Shown here: piece by piece, positions 1 to 6,438 of the stretch
Numbering within the stretch: position 1 is the first letter of the stretch
Layout: each line of letters starts with the position of its first letter
NCBI GenBank assembly: GCA_903834675.1
Contig: CAILKC010000210.1
Span: 1 to 6,936, forward strand
Source: an uncultured Victivallales bacterium
GTDB taxonomy: Bacteria; Verrucomicrobiota; Lentisphaeria; Oligosphaerales; JAFGRS01
Direction: 5' to 3'
Length of the DNA: 6,936 nucleotides
Translations under genes and position numbers: made by a program
Notes under the pieces: model-generated
The model's database searches: none
The model's input: only the letters and a program-made list of their open reading frames with translations
Told to the model about the DNA's origin: nothing

Positions 1-1280
1 AGAGCCTGCAACGCCGGGTAGGTCGACGGTTGCGCGAGATAGCCCAGGGCTTCCGCGACGGCGGCGCGGACGAGGGGGCTGGCGTGGGTCGAGCGGCTGG
101 CCAGGTCGGCGGCAGCCGGCTGATAGCGAAAGCGCCCGAGGGCAAAGATGGCGTCCCGGATGCCCTCGGGTTCGGTCTCCTGCCGCAGGCAGGCATGGAC
201 CGCTTCAGCGGACTCCGCAAAGCCGATGCGCCCGAGGACGCGACACTGGTGTGCCCGTCCCGGGAACGCGGTTCGGCTGAGGCGGGCCGTCACCACGGCC
301 CCGGCAGGCTGAGCCTTTTCAGAAGCGACGAGGGTATCCTCGGCTTGGCGGCGGACCAGAGCGCGCTCGTCTTCCAGCCGCTCCACCAACGCCGCCAGCG
401 TCTGTGGGCCGGGATACGACGCGCAGGCGGCAAGCGCACGGCGACGCACCTCTGGATCCGGGTCACGGGTCAAGTCCAGCAGCAAGGGCAGGTCGCCGCC
501 ACGAGCGAGCCGTCCCATCCCCGCCGCGGCCTCGCCGCGCACGGACGGACTCGAGTCGCGGCCAAAGAGCGGGATGAGCTGTTCCGGCAACGGTGCGGCG
601 AAGTCAGGCAGCCGGGCTGCGACCGCAAAGCGCACCGCCTCATGGGCCATGGCCAGGGCGCCGACCAGCTCCTCGGCATGGCCGGCGGCGTCCTGCGCCA
701 GGAAGGCGCCGACAGTCAGGGCCGCCGCCACCGCGGGATTCGGGTCTTGGCGGAAGGCGCGATAGGCCGCCAGGCTCACGCCGGCGGGCCGCTCGCGCCA
801 GCGCTCGGCGGCTACCTGCCGCACGGCCTGCGAGCGGTCCTCGGTCACCGCCTTCAGCAGCAGGGCCACGTCGGCAGATTCCAGACGCCCGTACAGCGCA
901 GTGACCCAGTAGCGTACGTCTTCGTCCGGGTGCTCGAGCAGCGGACGGATGGGCGCCTCCAGGCCCGCCGACACGAAGGGCGACAGCTCCAGTTGTTGCA
1001 GCACCGCAGCCAGCACCTTGGGATCCGTCTCGACCCGTAGTTGCCTGAGCAGCACCACGAAGGCGCTCTGCAATTGGGTCTGGCGCAGTTCGGCGCAGAT
1101 GGCCAGGCGCAGGCCGCGGTCGGCCGTTAGCAATGCCTCGCGCTGCAGCGCTACCTGCTCGGCCGCGACAACCACCGGGTAGGGGGCAGGGTTCAGGTCG
1201 GCAGCCACGAAAGGTCGTTCCTGCCAGATCGGCAGCAACAGGGGAAAGAGGGTCACGTAGGGTATGATCAGCGGGCCCAT
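1..1280 (-). CDS. HEAT-repeat protein, partial (3' end beyond left window edge)
   Basis: I translated this frame by hand: it starts at ATG 1280-1278 and stays open for 426 codons to the window edge with no stop, so the C terminus is missing. After a proline-containing hydrophobic N terminus (residues 4-19, possible signal sequence or membrane anchor, but with no basic n-region or clear cleavage site), the protein is almost wholly alpha-helical HEAT repeats. Helix-B motifs of the type D/S-P-x-V-R recur at DEDVR 119-123, SQAVR 150-154, HEAVR 213-217, SPSVR 244-248, DPEVR 275-279, RALVR 306-310 and SPLVR 401-405. HEAT arrays are protein-binding scaffolds, and no catalytic motif is visible. The gene follows the permease stop by 44 nt on the same strand, so it probably belongs to the same transcript. 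An adaptor role for the ABC complex is inference. No in-frame ATG, GTG or TTG is seen in the gap upstream. Confidence 0.88.
   Translation of the reverse strand, partial: MGPLIIPYVTLFPLLLPIWQERPFVAADLNPAPYPVVVAAEQVALQREALLTADRGLRLAICAELRQTQLQSAFVVLLRQLRVETDPKVLAAVLQQLELSPFVSAGLEAPIRPLLEHPDEDVRYWVTALYGRLESADVALLLKAVTEDRSQAVRQVAAERWRERPAGVSLAAYRAFRQDPNPAVAAALTVGAFLAQDAAGHAEELVGALAMAHEAVRFAVAARLPDFAAPLPEQLIPLFGRDSSPSVRGEAAAGMGRLARGGDLPLLLDLTRDPDPEVRRRALAACASYPGPQTLAALVERLEDERALVRRQAEDTLVASEKAQPAGAVVTARLSRTAFPGRAHQCRVLGRIGFAESAEAVHACLRQETEPEGIRDAIFALGRFRYQPAAADLASRSTHASPLVRAAVAEALGYLAQPSTYPALQA
3..1145 (-). repeat. Protein-level HEAT-repeat array, about 12 units of ~31 residues
   Basis: The conserved V-R position of each unit falls at residues 58, 90 (L), 123, 154, 185 (A), 217, 248, 279, 310, about 342, about 375 and 405. 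Spacings are 30-33 residues, mostly exactly 31. This is the usual length of PBS-lyase-type/HEAT_2 repeats. The first two units and those at 342 and 375 are degenerate. The DNA itself is not a simple repeat; the periodicity exists only in the protein. Confidence 0.8.
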
Positions 1281-1284
1281 GATG

Positions 1285-1288
1285 CCTC
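1285..1288 (-). promoter_or_regulatory. Candidate ribosome binding site for the HEAT-repeat gene
   Basis: On the minus strand GAGG stands 4 nt before the ATG at 1280. The spacing is shorter than ideal, but this is the only purine-rich core in the 44-nt gap and it supports the chosen start. Confidence 0.4.
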
Positions 1289-1324
1289 GGATTCTTGCCG
1301 ACTTCGGCGCCTGCGGCGACCGGC

Positions 1325-3046
1325 TTACTCTCGTTGTGCGAAGATCATCTTGACCCGCACGGCCGTGACCGCTACCAAGACGACCGTCATTCCGGCCAGG
1401 AAGATGACGGTGTTCAGCCACAGCGGGTTCCCGAAGGCTTTAGGGAGCGCCTCAAACATCCGGTCTGAGGTGACCTGCAGCGCCCCGGCGATGGGGTTAG
1501 CGGAGAGCACGACCGCCTCCAGGCCAGGCGAGATGCGTGAGCCGAACAGCAGCACACTGAGGGTGCCCAGGCAGATCAGGGCCGCCACCACGTAGCTCAG
1601 GGCCGTGGCGGCCCCGGTTGTCGGGGCCAGGGTGGAGGCGCATAAGCCCAGACTGACAAAGGCCGCCGCGGTCAACACCAGAATGCCCAGCCAGGCACCC
1701 AGACGCCAATAGGCCGTGGTCGACTCCAGGTAGCTCAGCGTCAGAAGCACCGGAATGCTGCTGACCAGGAACATCATCACGTACAGCAACCCCGCCTTCA
1801 GCTTGCCCATGACCACGGCCCGCACCGTCAACGGCGTCATCCGCAGCAGGGTCAGGGTGCCGCTGACCCGTTCGTCGGTGATACTGCCGCTGCACACGGC
1901 CGGGGCGAAGAAGGCGACGACTCCGACCTGGAACACGATGGCCACGATCCGCACCGCATCCGGGCTGAGTTGCGTGGCAAACTGCACTGCCACCAGCAGC
2001 AACAGCACCATGCTCAGCACGATGATGGCCGCGAGGGTCCGCACGATCACCTTGGGCTTGCCGAAGATGCGACTGCGCATCTCGGCGACGTACACCGGGT
2101 TGCGCCAGGCCGAGATGGGGCGTTTCCGCCGCAGTGGGTCAATCAGGTAAAAGGGGAAGGACAAGCGCCGCCGCAACGCCTGGCCGGCATCGGCGAAGGT
2201 GGCCTCCCCCCGCGCCCGCCGCGCCTTGTCCGGGCGGAGAATGTTGAAGCAGAACACCCCAAAACAGATCAGGCTCAGGACCACCATCCCCACCACGTGG
2301 AAACGGAAGACCTGTGGGGCCGAGAGGCCGGTGACTTCAAGCTCGTACCGCTCCGGATGGCTCAGGGCAAACAGTGCCTCGAAGGGGCTGGCGGCGCGCA
2401 GGCCACGCCAGACCCCGCGCAGACCCAGGAAATCGCCGAGCAGCACCGCCGGCAGCCAGGTCGCCCCGGCGAAAAGGAGCATGCCGACGTAGGTCAGCAC
2501 CAGGGCCGTGAAGCTGCGCTGGCAGAGAGCGCTCAGGCACAGGCCGAACAGCCCGTAGCCCAGGGTCGCCAGCAGCAGCACCGTGTAGGCCCGGCAGAGC
2601 AGTGCCACGCTGATCCCGCCGCTCAGGGCGCAGACCGCCGTGATCGGCATGGAGGCAATCACCACCAGGAAGGTGATCGCCAGCGAACTGAAGAGCTTGC
2701 CGACCATGATCTCGCCCGGCGTCAGCAATGAGGTGAATAGCAGGTCAAAGGAGTGATTCTCTCGCTCCTGGGTGATGGTGGTCGAGACAAAGGCCGGAAT
2801 GATCAGGATGATCAGAGCCAGGTTGAGATTGAGAAAGACGGTGAAAATCTCGTTGCTGTTGATCTCGGAGAACACGCCGGTGCGCGGCCAGAGCAGGTGC
2901 AGCACCACGGCCAGGGCGCCGACCAGCAGCACGGTCAGCGCCAGCGTCTTGCGGCAGCGGGTGTAAGCGCGAAACTCGCGCTGGAAGATGGGGTTGTTCC
3001 AGAGGCGCAGCATGAGTGGTGGCTTAGCCGTTCTCCGTCGGCGCAT
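1325..3046 (-). CDS. ABC-2-type transporter permease, fused two-half protein
   Basis: This 573-residue integral membrane protein should form the pore of an ABC exporter driven by the ATPase encoded just upstream. I see about twelve hydrophobic segments, six per half: roughly residues 33-53, 66-88, 119-139, 149-175, 181-205, 247-269, then 333-355, 363-387, 417-437, 447-470, 478-502 and 542-563. The two halves are homologous. WNNPIFQREF (16-25) matches WRNPVYVAEM (314-323), and ITQER...GKL (91-118) matches ITDER...GKL (389-416), both at an offset of exactly 298 residues. The cytoplasmic linker 271-312 is basic. Typical ABC-2 permeases are single halves that dimerise; this one carries both in one chain. 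The ATG at 3046 overlaps the ATPase gene by 23 nt. An ATG at 3013 (MLRLWNN, 562 residues) leaves a 10-nt gap and begins nearer the conserved part. Neither has a good Shine-Dalgarno. The stop is TAA. The substrate is unknown. Confidence 0.9.
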   Translation of the reverse strand: MRRRRTAKPPLMLRLWNNPIFQREFRAYTRCRKTLALTVLLVGALAVVLHLLWPRTGVFSEINSNEIFTVFLNLNLALIILIIPAFVSTTITQERENHSFDLLFTSLLTPGEIMVGKLFSSLAITFLVVIASMPITAVCALSGGISVALLCRAYTVLLLATLGYGLFGLCLSALCQRSFTALVLTYVGMLLFAGATWLPAVLLGDFLGLRGVWRGLRAASPFEALFALSHPERYELEVTGLSAPQVFRFHVVGMVVLSLICFGVFCFNILRPDKARRARGEATFADAGQALRRRLSFPFYLIDPLRRKRPISAWRNPVYVAEMRSRIFGKPKVIVRTLAAIIVLSMVLLLLVAVQFATQLSPDAVRIVAIVFQVGVVAFFAPAVCSGSITDERVSGTLTLLRMTPLTVRAVVMGKLKAGLLYVMMFLVSSIPVLLTLSYLESTTAYWRLGAWLGILVLTAAAFVSLGLCASTLAPTTGAATALSYVVAALICLGTLSVLLFGSRISPGLEAVVLSANPIAGALQVTSDRMFEALPKAFGNPLWLNTVIFLAGMTVVLVAVTAVRVKMIFAQRE

Positions 3047-3965
3047 GGTCGCCGGTCACGGTCAGGAATACCTGTTCAAGATCGGGCTCTTCCTCGCGCA
3101 GCGAGGTGACCCGGATGCCGTTCTGCACCAGCCGTGCGTTGAGGTCGGCCACGGCCGAGCGCGTCCCCGCAAAGACCAGGCGAATCTCATTGCCGGCCGC
3201 CGTCGCCTCGTCCACTCCGGGGAACTCCAGGCATAGGCGCACCGCCCGGGGCACGCCGCCGTCGACGGTCGCTACCAGAATCAGCCTCTCCCGCAGCTTG
3301 TCGGTGATCTCGGCGACGCTGCCCTGGGCCACCAGGCGCCCGTCTTTCAGAATCCCGACCAGATCGCACACCGAAGCCAGTTCAGGCAGGATGTGCGACG
3401 ATAGCATGATGGTCTTGCCGACGTCGCGCAGGCGCTCGATGGTCCGCCTCATCTCGATGCGGGCATGTGGGTCCAGGCCGCCAGCGGGCTCGTCCAGAAT
3501 CAGGACCTCGGGGTCGTGCAGCAGCGTCTTGGCCAAGCCGATGCGTTGCCGCATGCCGCGCGACAGGCTGACCACCTGGTAGTCGAGCATGTAGGTGGCA
3601 TCGGTCAGGCTCAAGGCCTCACGGATGCGCTTCTCGCGCGCTTTCGGCGGGATGCGATAGGCCGCCGCGAAGAAGTCGAGGTACTCCCAGACGCTCATCT
3701 GGTCATAGACCCCGAAGATGTCCGGCAGAAAGCCGATCAGGCGTTTGATGGCGGCATGGTTGGCGGGGGTGACCTCGAGGCCGTTGATGAAGGCCCGGCC
3801 GCTGCTGGGGCGGACCAGCCCGCAGAGCAAGCGGATGGTCGTGGTCTTGCCGGCGCCGTTGGGCCCGATATAGCCGTAGATGGCGCCCTTGGGCACGTGC
3901 AGATTCAGGCCGATGATGCCGCGGCCACCACCAAAATCGCGGGTCAGATTTTCCGTCCGTATCAT
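3024..3965 (-). CDS. ABC transporter ATP-binding protein (ABC-2 exporter type)
   Basis: This 313-residue cytoplasmic ATPase should power the permease encoded immediately downstream. Visible motifs in order: Walker A GPNGAGKTT (34-42), a Q-loop region GFLPDIFGVYD (78-88) in which Asp82 stands where Gln or Glu is usual, the ABC signature LSRGM (134-138) instead of LSGGQ, Walker B VLILDEP (154-160) with catalytic Glu159, D-loop GGLDP (162-166) and switch His191. After the nucleotide-binding domain comes an extension of about 80 residues ending in EPDLEQVFLTVTG (293-305), the C-terminal signature common in NatA/CcmA/GldA-like exporters. The length is normal for that group. The gene starts 2 nt after the auxiliary protein's stop and ends within or 10 nt before the permease start, depending on the permease ATG used, so the genes are almost certainly co-translated. 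The family is clear; the substrate is not. Confidence 0.96.
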   Translation of the reverse strand: MIRTENLTRDFGGGRGIIGLNLHVPKGAIYGYIGPNGAGKTTTIRLLCGLVRPSSGRAFINGLEVTPANHAAIKRLIGFLPDIFGVYDQMSVWEYLDFFAAAYRIPPKAREKRIREALSLTDATYMLDYQVVSLSRGMRQRIGLAKTLLHDPEVLILDEPAGGLDPHARIEMRRTIERLRDVGKTIMLSSHILPELASVCDLVGILKDGRLVAQGSVAEITDKLRERLILVATVDGGVPRAVRLCLEFPGVDEATAAGNEIRLVFAGTRSAVADLNARLVQNGIRVTSLREEEPDLEQVFLTVTGDHAPTENG

Positions 3966-3967
3966 GC

Positions 3968-6436
3968 TCAGAACCTTCTGATCTGGTCCGCTTTCGGCAG
4001 CGTGCCGGCAAGCGTGACACGCAGGCGGTTCAAGCGCCAGCGGTTCGACCGGTCCGCATCCTGGGCTAGAGTCACAATCTGCTTCTGGGAGACGCGCAGG
4101 AGCAACCGCAGACGGCCGGAGGTCGGTTGCGCCAGGGCGGCCGTCGCCGGGCCCTCGAAGCGGTAGCGCCCGCCCTCTGCCGCGCTGGCCGGCAAGGCCG
4201 TCTGCCAGGCCGCCAACCCCGCGGCGTCGCTCTCACTCGAACTCAGAGCCGATGGCGTCGGCTGCAAGCGGACCTCCAGGGACAGATTGCCGCCCGTATT
4301 GGCAAAATCCACCTCCACGGTGACGGCGTCCGGGCGCAGGTCGGCGACGATGGTGGGCAGGACCACATCGAAAGCCTGTACGGTCTGGTTGGCGCGCAGC
4401 ACCGCACTCTGCCAGGTGTCGTCCGCCAGCAGTGCCAGCCGCGGCGAGGTGCGCCGCGGTTCGAGGCGCACAAACTCCGGCGCCAGGGTGACCCGTCCGC
4501 CGCTGCATTCGAGGGCCACCGGCAGCAGGGTGACGCGATACCCCTCCTGCACGAAGCCGGTGACATCCAGCGGCAGGGCCGCGCTGCCAGCTTCACTCCA
4601 CGGCTGCAAAACCACGACCGCCGGGCGCGGGAAGGCGCCTTCCACCAGGTAGCGCGCCAGGTCAGTCAGGAAGGGATCCGTGTCCAGCCAGCGCCCGCCC
4701 GCCTCCAAGCCGACCAAGCGCAGGCCCTCTCGCCGCAGCGGCAGCAGCCCCCCAGCCACAAGTAGAAAAGCCCGCGCGCTGGGGCTACCGAGGACAGCGG
4801 GCAAGACGCCCTCGCGTACCGTGGCGCCCGCTTCGCCCAAGCTGACCGTGGTGGCCGTGACCGGCAGCGGCGGCAGTTCGTACAACGCCACGAATTCACG
4901 CGGCTTCAGGGCCTGCACGGTAATGCCCGAAAGCCCCGCCAGATCGGCCTCGCGTTGCACGATCAGCGGCGCATCCAGCGGCTCGCGGCGTTTGCCGCGG
5001 GCGGGAGAGGGCAGCGGGCGCAGCGCCGTGGCGGCGTCCAGTGCGTGGATCGCGGGCCGCAGATCGCGCTTGGCAAACAGGCTGACGACGGCTTGCCCGC
5101 TCGAACGCTCGCCGCCGCTGGTGCATAGGTCCAGGATGGCCGCGCTGGCCGCGGGCCGCGCGGCGTTCTGCCGAAAGGCCCAGGCGAAGATGACGGCGGT
5201 CAGCGCTAACCCCAGCGTCGCGGCGACCAGCCACGAGAGGACATGCCGACGCCACGCCACCCCGGCGAGCAGCACCGCCAGCAGGCAAACGACATAGCCC
5301 AGCAGCAGCCGCCCCACCGCCTCGGCAGACGATATGCGGAAGCCGGTCAGATGCGCCAGAACCGTCGGCAGGATGAAGCTATTCTCCAGGTTACCCGTGG
5401 CAGACACGGGCTGCGCCTGCCCCAGAATGTGATTCCACAGCGGCGCCAACACCCCGCTCTCGACCAGGCGGCGGTGCAAGGCGTCCACCGCCACCACGCC
5501 GACCCGGCCCAGGCCGCAGCGGCGCCAGCGGATCAAGGGCTGCGTTTCCGAGCCCAGAGTCGTCAGCCCTTCGCCCCGCTCAGAGCTCTCCAGAAGCCCG
5601 AAGCCGTCGCGGTCCGCCAAGGGTCGCCGGGCCGAGCGCTGAGCGGCAGGCTGAGAATCCGCCCAGGCCGCCCCCCAGGCGTCCAGTTCGGGGAGCGTTT
5701 CCGTCAGCCGGACCCGCAGCGGCAGCACCGGCAGCAACGCCGCCCACGGCGTCGCGGCCGCGGCCAGAGCGCCTTCAGGGTGGACGAAGACGGCCGTGCC
5801 GCCGCGTTGCACATAGGCCGCCAAGGCGCCGAACTGGGCCGCTGAGATGTCCCGGTAGCTGGGGCTGCCAACCACCACCACCCGCGTCTGACCGTAGCCA
5901 AACCAGTGCTCGGGCAGGCTGCGCGCATTGGCGTTGATCAGTCCGACCGCATCCCGCAGCAGGCCCGGCTTGGTCAACTCCCCGGCGCCAGCGAACTCCG
6001 GAGCGTCGTTCACTACCATCAGGGTCGCCCGCGTCGGCTGGTCGGTGCTGTTGACCGGAATCTCCTCACGCTGCAAGCGCTCGGCGCCGAGAAAGACGCT
6101 GAGGACATAGGTGGCCGCGACATCCGCCACCACCAGCTCCCGGCCACGAAGCTGGGTCCGCGGTCCGAGGGTAACCAGCTTCTCGAACACCGCCCGGCCA
6201 CGCTCGCCGGCGCGCAACGACAAGCGCAGCGTGACCGCCCGCGGGTCCGGGTTCTCGAGGTGGTACTGCAGACTGACCCACTCGCCGACCGGCAAGCGCG
6301 GCGAGGAAGCACAGCGCAAACTGGCGCCTTTGAGCTTGGGGGCGGCCTCGAGGACCGGCGCCACGGCGAACAGCCCGACGACCAGCGCCAGCGCCCCCAG
6401 CCTCCGGCTGAACCCGATGGATGGAATCATCGCCAT
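3968..6436 (-). CDS. Exported, membrane-anchored auxiliary protein of the ABC module, GATase-like domain
   Basis: I do not recognise a named gene. The 822 residues read as follows. A signal peptide comes first (basic RR at 11-12, hydrophobic 13-29, likely cleavage after LEA at 31). A probable beta-sandwich follows (35-130). Next is an alpha/beta domain (about 137-340) with strand VVVVG (186-190), helix and strand QFGALAAYV-RGGTAVFV (201-218), and a late GLGRVGVVAVD (308-318); this resembles the class I glutamine-amidotransferase-like fold of GldG-type and BatA-like membrane proteins. No Cys nucleophile is seen after the likely strand, so it is probably non-catalytic. Two membrane helices (374-394 and 399-420) are joined by WRRH, then comes a beta-rich C-terminal region (430-822). 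Positive-inside logic puts both large domains outside the cytoplasm. The ATG overlaps the pfp stop (TGATG), and the ATPase gene follows by 2 nt. A substrate-handling or gating role with the transporter is inferred. Confidence 0.82.
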   Translation of the reverse strand: MAMIPSIGFSRRLGALALVVGLFAVAPVLEAAPKLKGASLRCASSPRLPVGEWVSLQYHLENPDPRAVTLRLSLRAGERGRAVFEKLVTLGPRTQLRGRELVVADVAATYVLSVFLGAERLQREEIPVNSTDQPTRATLMVVNDAPEFAGAGELTKPGLLRDAVGLINANARSLPEHWFGYGQTRVVVVGSPSYRDISAAQFGALAAYVQRGGTAVFVHPEGALAAAATPWAALLPVLPLRVRLTETLPELDAWGAAWADSQPAAQRSARRPLADRDGFGLLESSERGEGLTTLGSETQPLIRWRRCGLGRVGVVAVDALHRRLVESGVLAPLWNHILGQAQPVSATGNLENSFILPTVLAHLTGFRISSAEAVGRLLLGYVVCLLAVLLAGVAWRRHVLSWLVAATLGLALTAVIFAWAFRQNAARPAASAAILDLCTSGGERSSGQAVVSLFAKRDLRPAIHALDAATALRPLPSPARGKRREPLDAPLIVQREADLAGLSGITVQALKPREFVALYELPPLPVTATTVSLGEAGATVREGVLPAVLGSPSARAFLLVAGGLLPLRREGLRLVGLEAGGRWLDTDPFLTDLARYLVEGAFPRPAVVVLQPWSEAGSAALPLDVTGFVQEGYRVTLLPVALECSGGRVTLAPEFVRLEPRRTSPRLALLADDTWQSAVLRANQTVQAFDVVLPTIVADLRPDAVTVEVDFANTGGNLSLEVRLQPTPSALSSSESDAAGLAAWQTALPASAAEGGRYRFEGPATAALAQPTSGRLRLLLRVSQKQIVTLAQDADRSNRWRLNRLRVTLAGTLPKADQIRRF
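3974..3979 (-). promoter_or_regulatory. Shine-Dalgarno site for the ABC ATPase gene
   Basis: AGAAGG on the minus strand lies 8 nt before the ATG at 3965, inside the last codons of the auxiliary gene. It fits a normal Shine-Dalgarno and supports this ATG as the start. Confidence 0.6.
6344..6436 (-). other. Predicted N-terminal signal peptide of the auxiliary protein
   Basis: Residues 1-31 have a short n-region ending SRR, a hydrophobic core LGALALVVGLFAVAPVL and a small-residue site LEA|AP. The SRR could suggest a Tat signal, but the consensus Phe and Lys positions are not met, so Sec export is more likely. A second Met at residue 3 (ATG at 6430) would leave the signal intact. Confidence 0.65.
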
Positions 6437-6438
6437 CA
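6434..6438 (-). promoter_or_regulatory. TGATG stop/start overlap between pfp and the auxiliary gene
   Basis: The pfp stop TGA (6438-6436) and the auxiliary gene's ATG (6436-6434) share one base. Such overlaps usually allow terminating ribosomes to reinitiate, and no strong Shine-Dalgarno is seen just upstream of this ATG. This suggests translational coupling. Confidence 0.6.

Noticed and set aside
30..1040. 336-codon open frame on the plus strand
   Set aside because: It is antisense to the HEAT-repeat gene. Its product is Gly/Arg/Gln-rich with no recognisable domain, while the minus-strand frame shows regular 31-residue HEAT units.
1297..1308. Rho-independent terminator after the permease
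   Set aside because: The stem is at most 5 bp with a tiny loop and no U-tract follows, and a same-strand gene starts 17 nt later.
1970..2731. 253-codon open frame on the plus strand
   Set aside because: It is antisense to the permease, and the product is Gln/His/Arg-rich low-complexity, as expected for the complement of a hydrophobic GC-rich gene.
3465..4166. 233-codon open frame on the plus strand
   Set aside because: It spans the antisense of the ATPase and the end of the auxiliary gene. It has no domain and no plausible gene context.
4127..5845. Several 200-codon plus-strand open frames opposite the auxiliary gene
   Set aside because: They are mutually overlapping shadows of a GC-rich coding region, rich in Arg, Pro, Gln and Ala, with no family resemblance.
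6400..6409. Tat (twin-arginine) signal in the auxiliary protein
   Set aside because: SRR is present at residues 10-12, but the following residues LGAL do not match the usual F-L-K consensus, so a Sec signal is the simpler reading.
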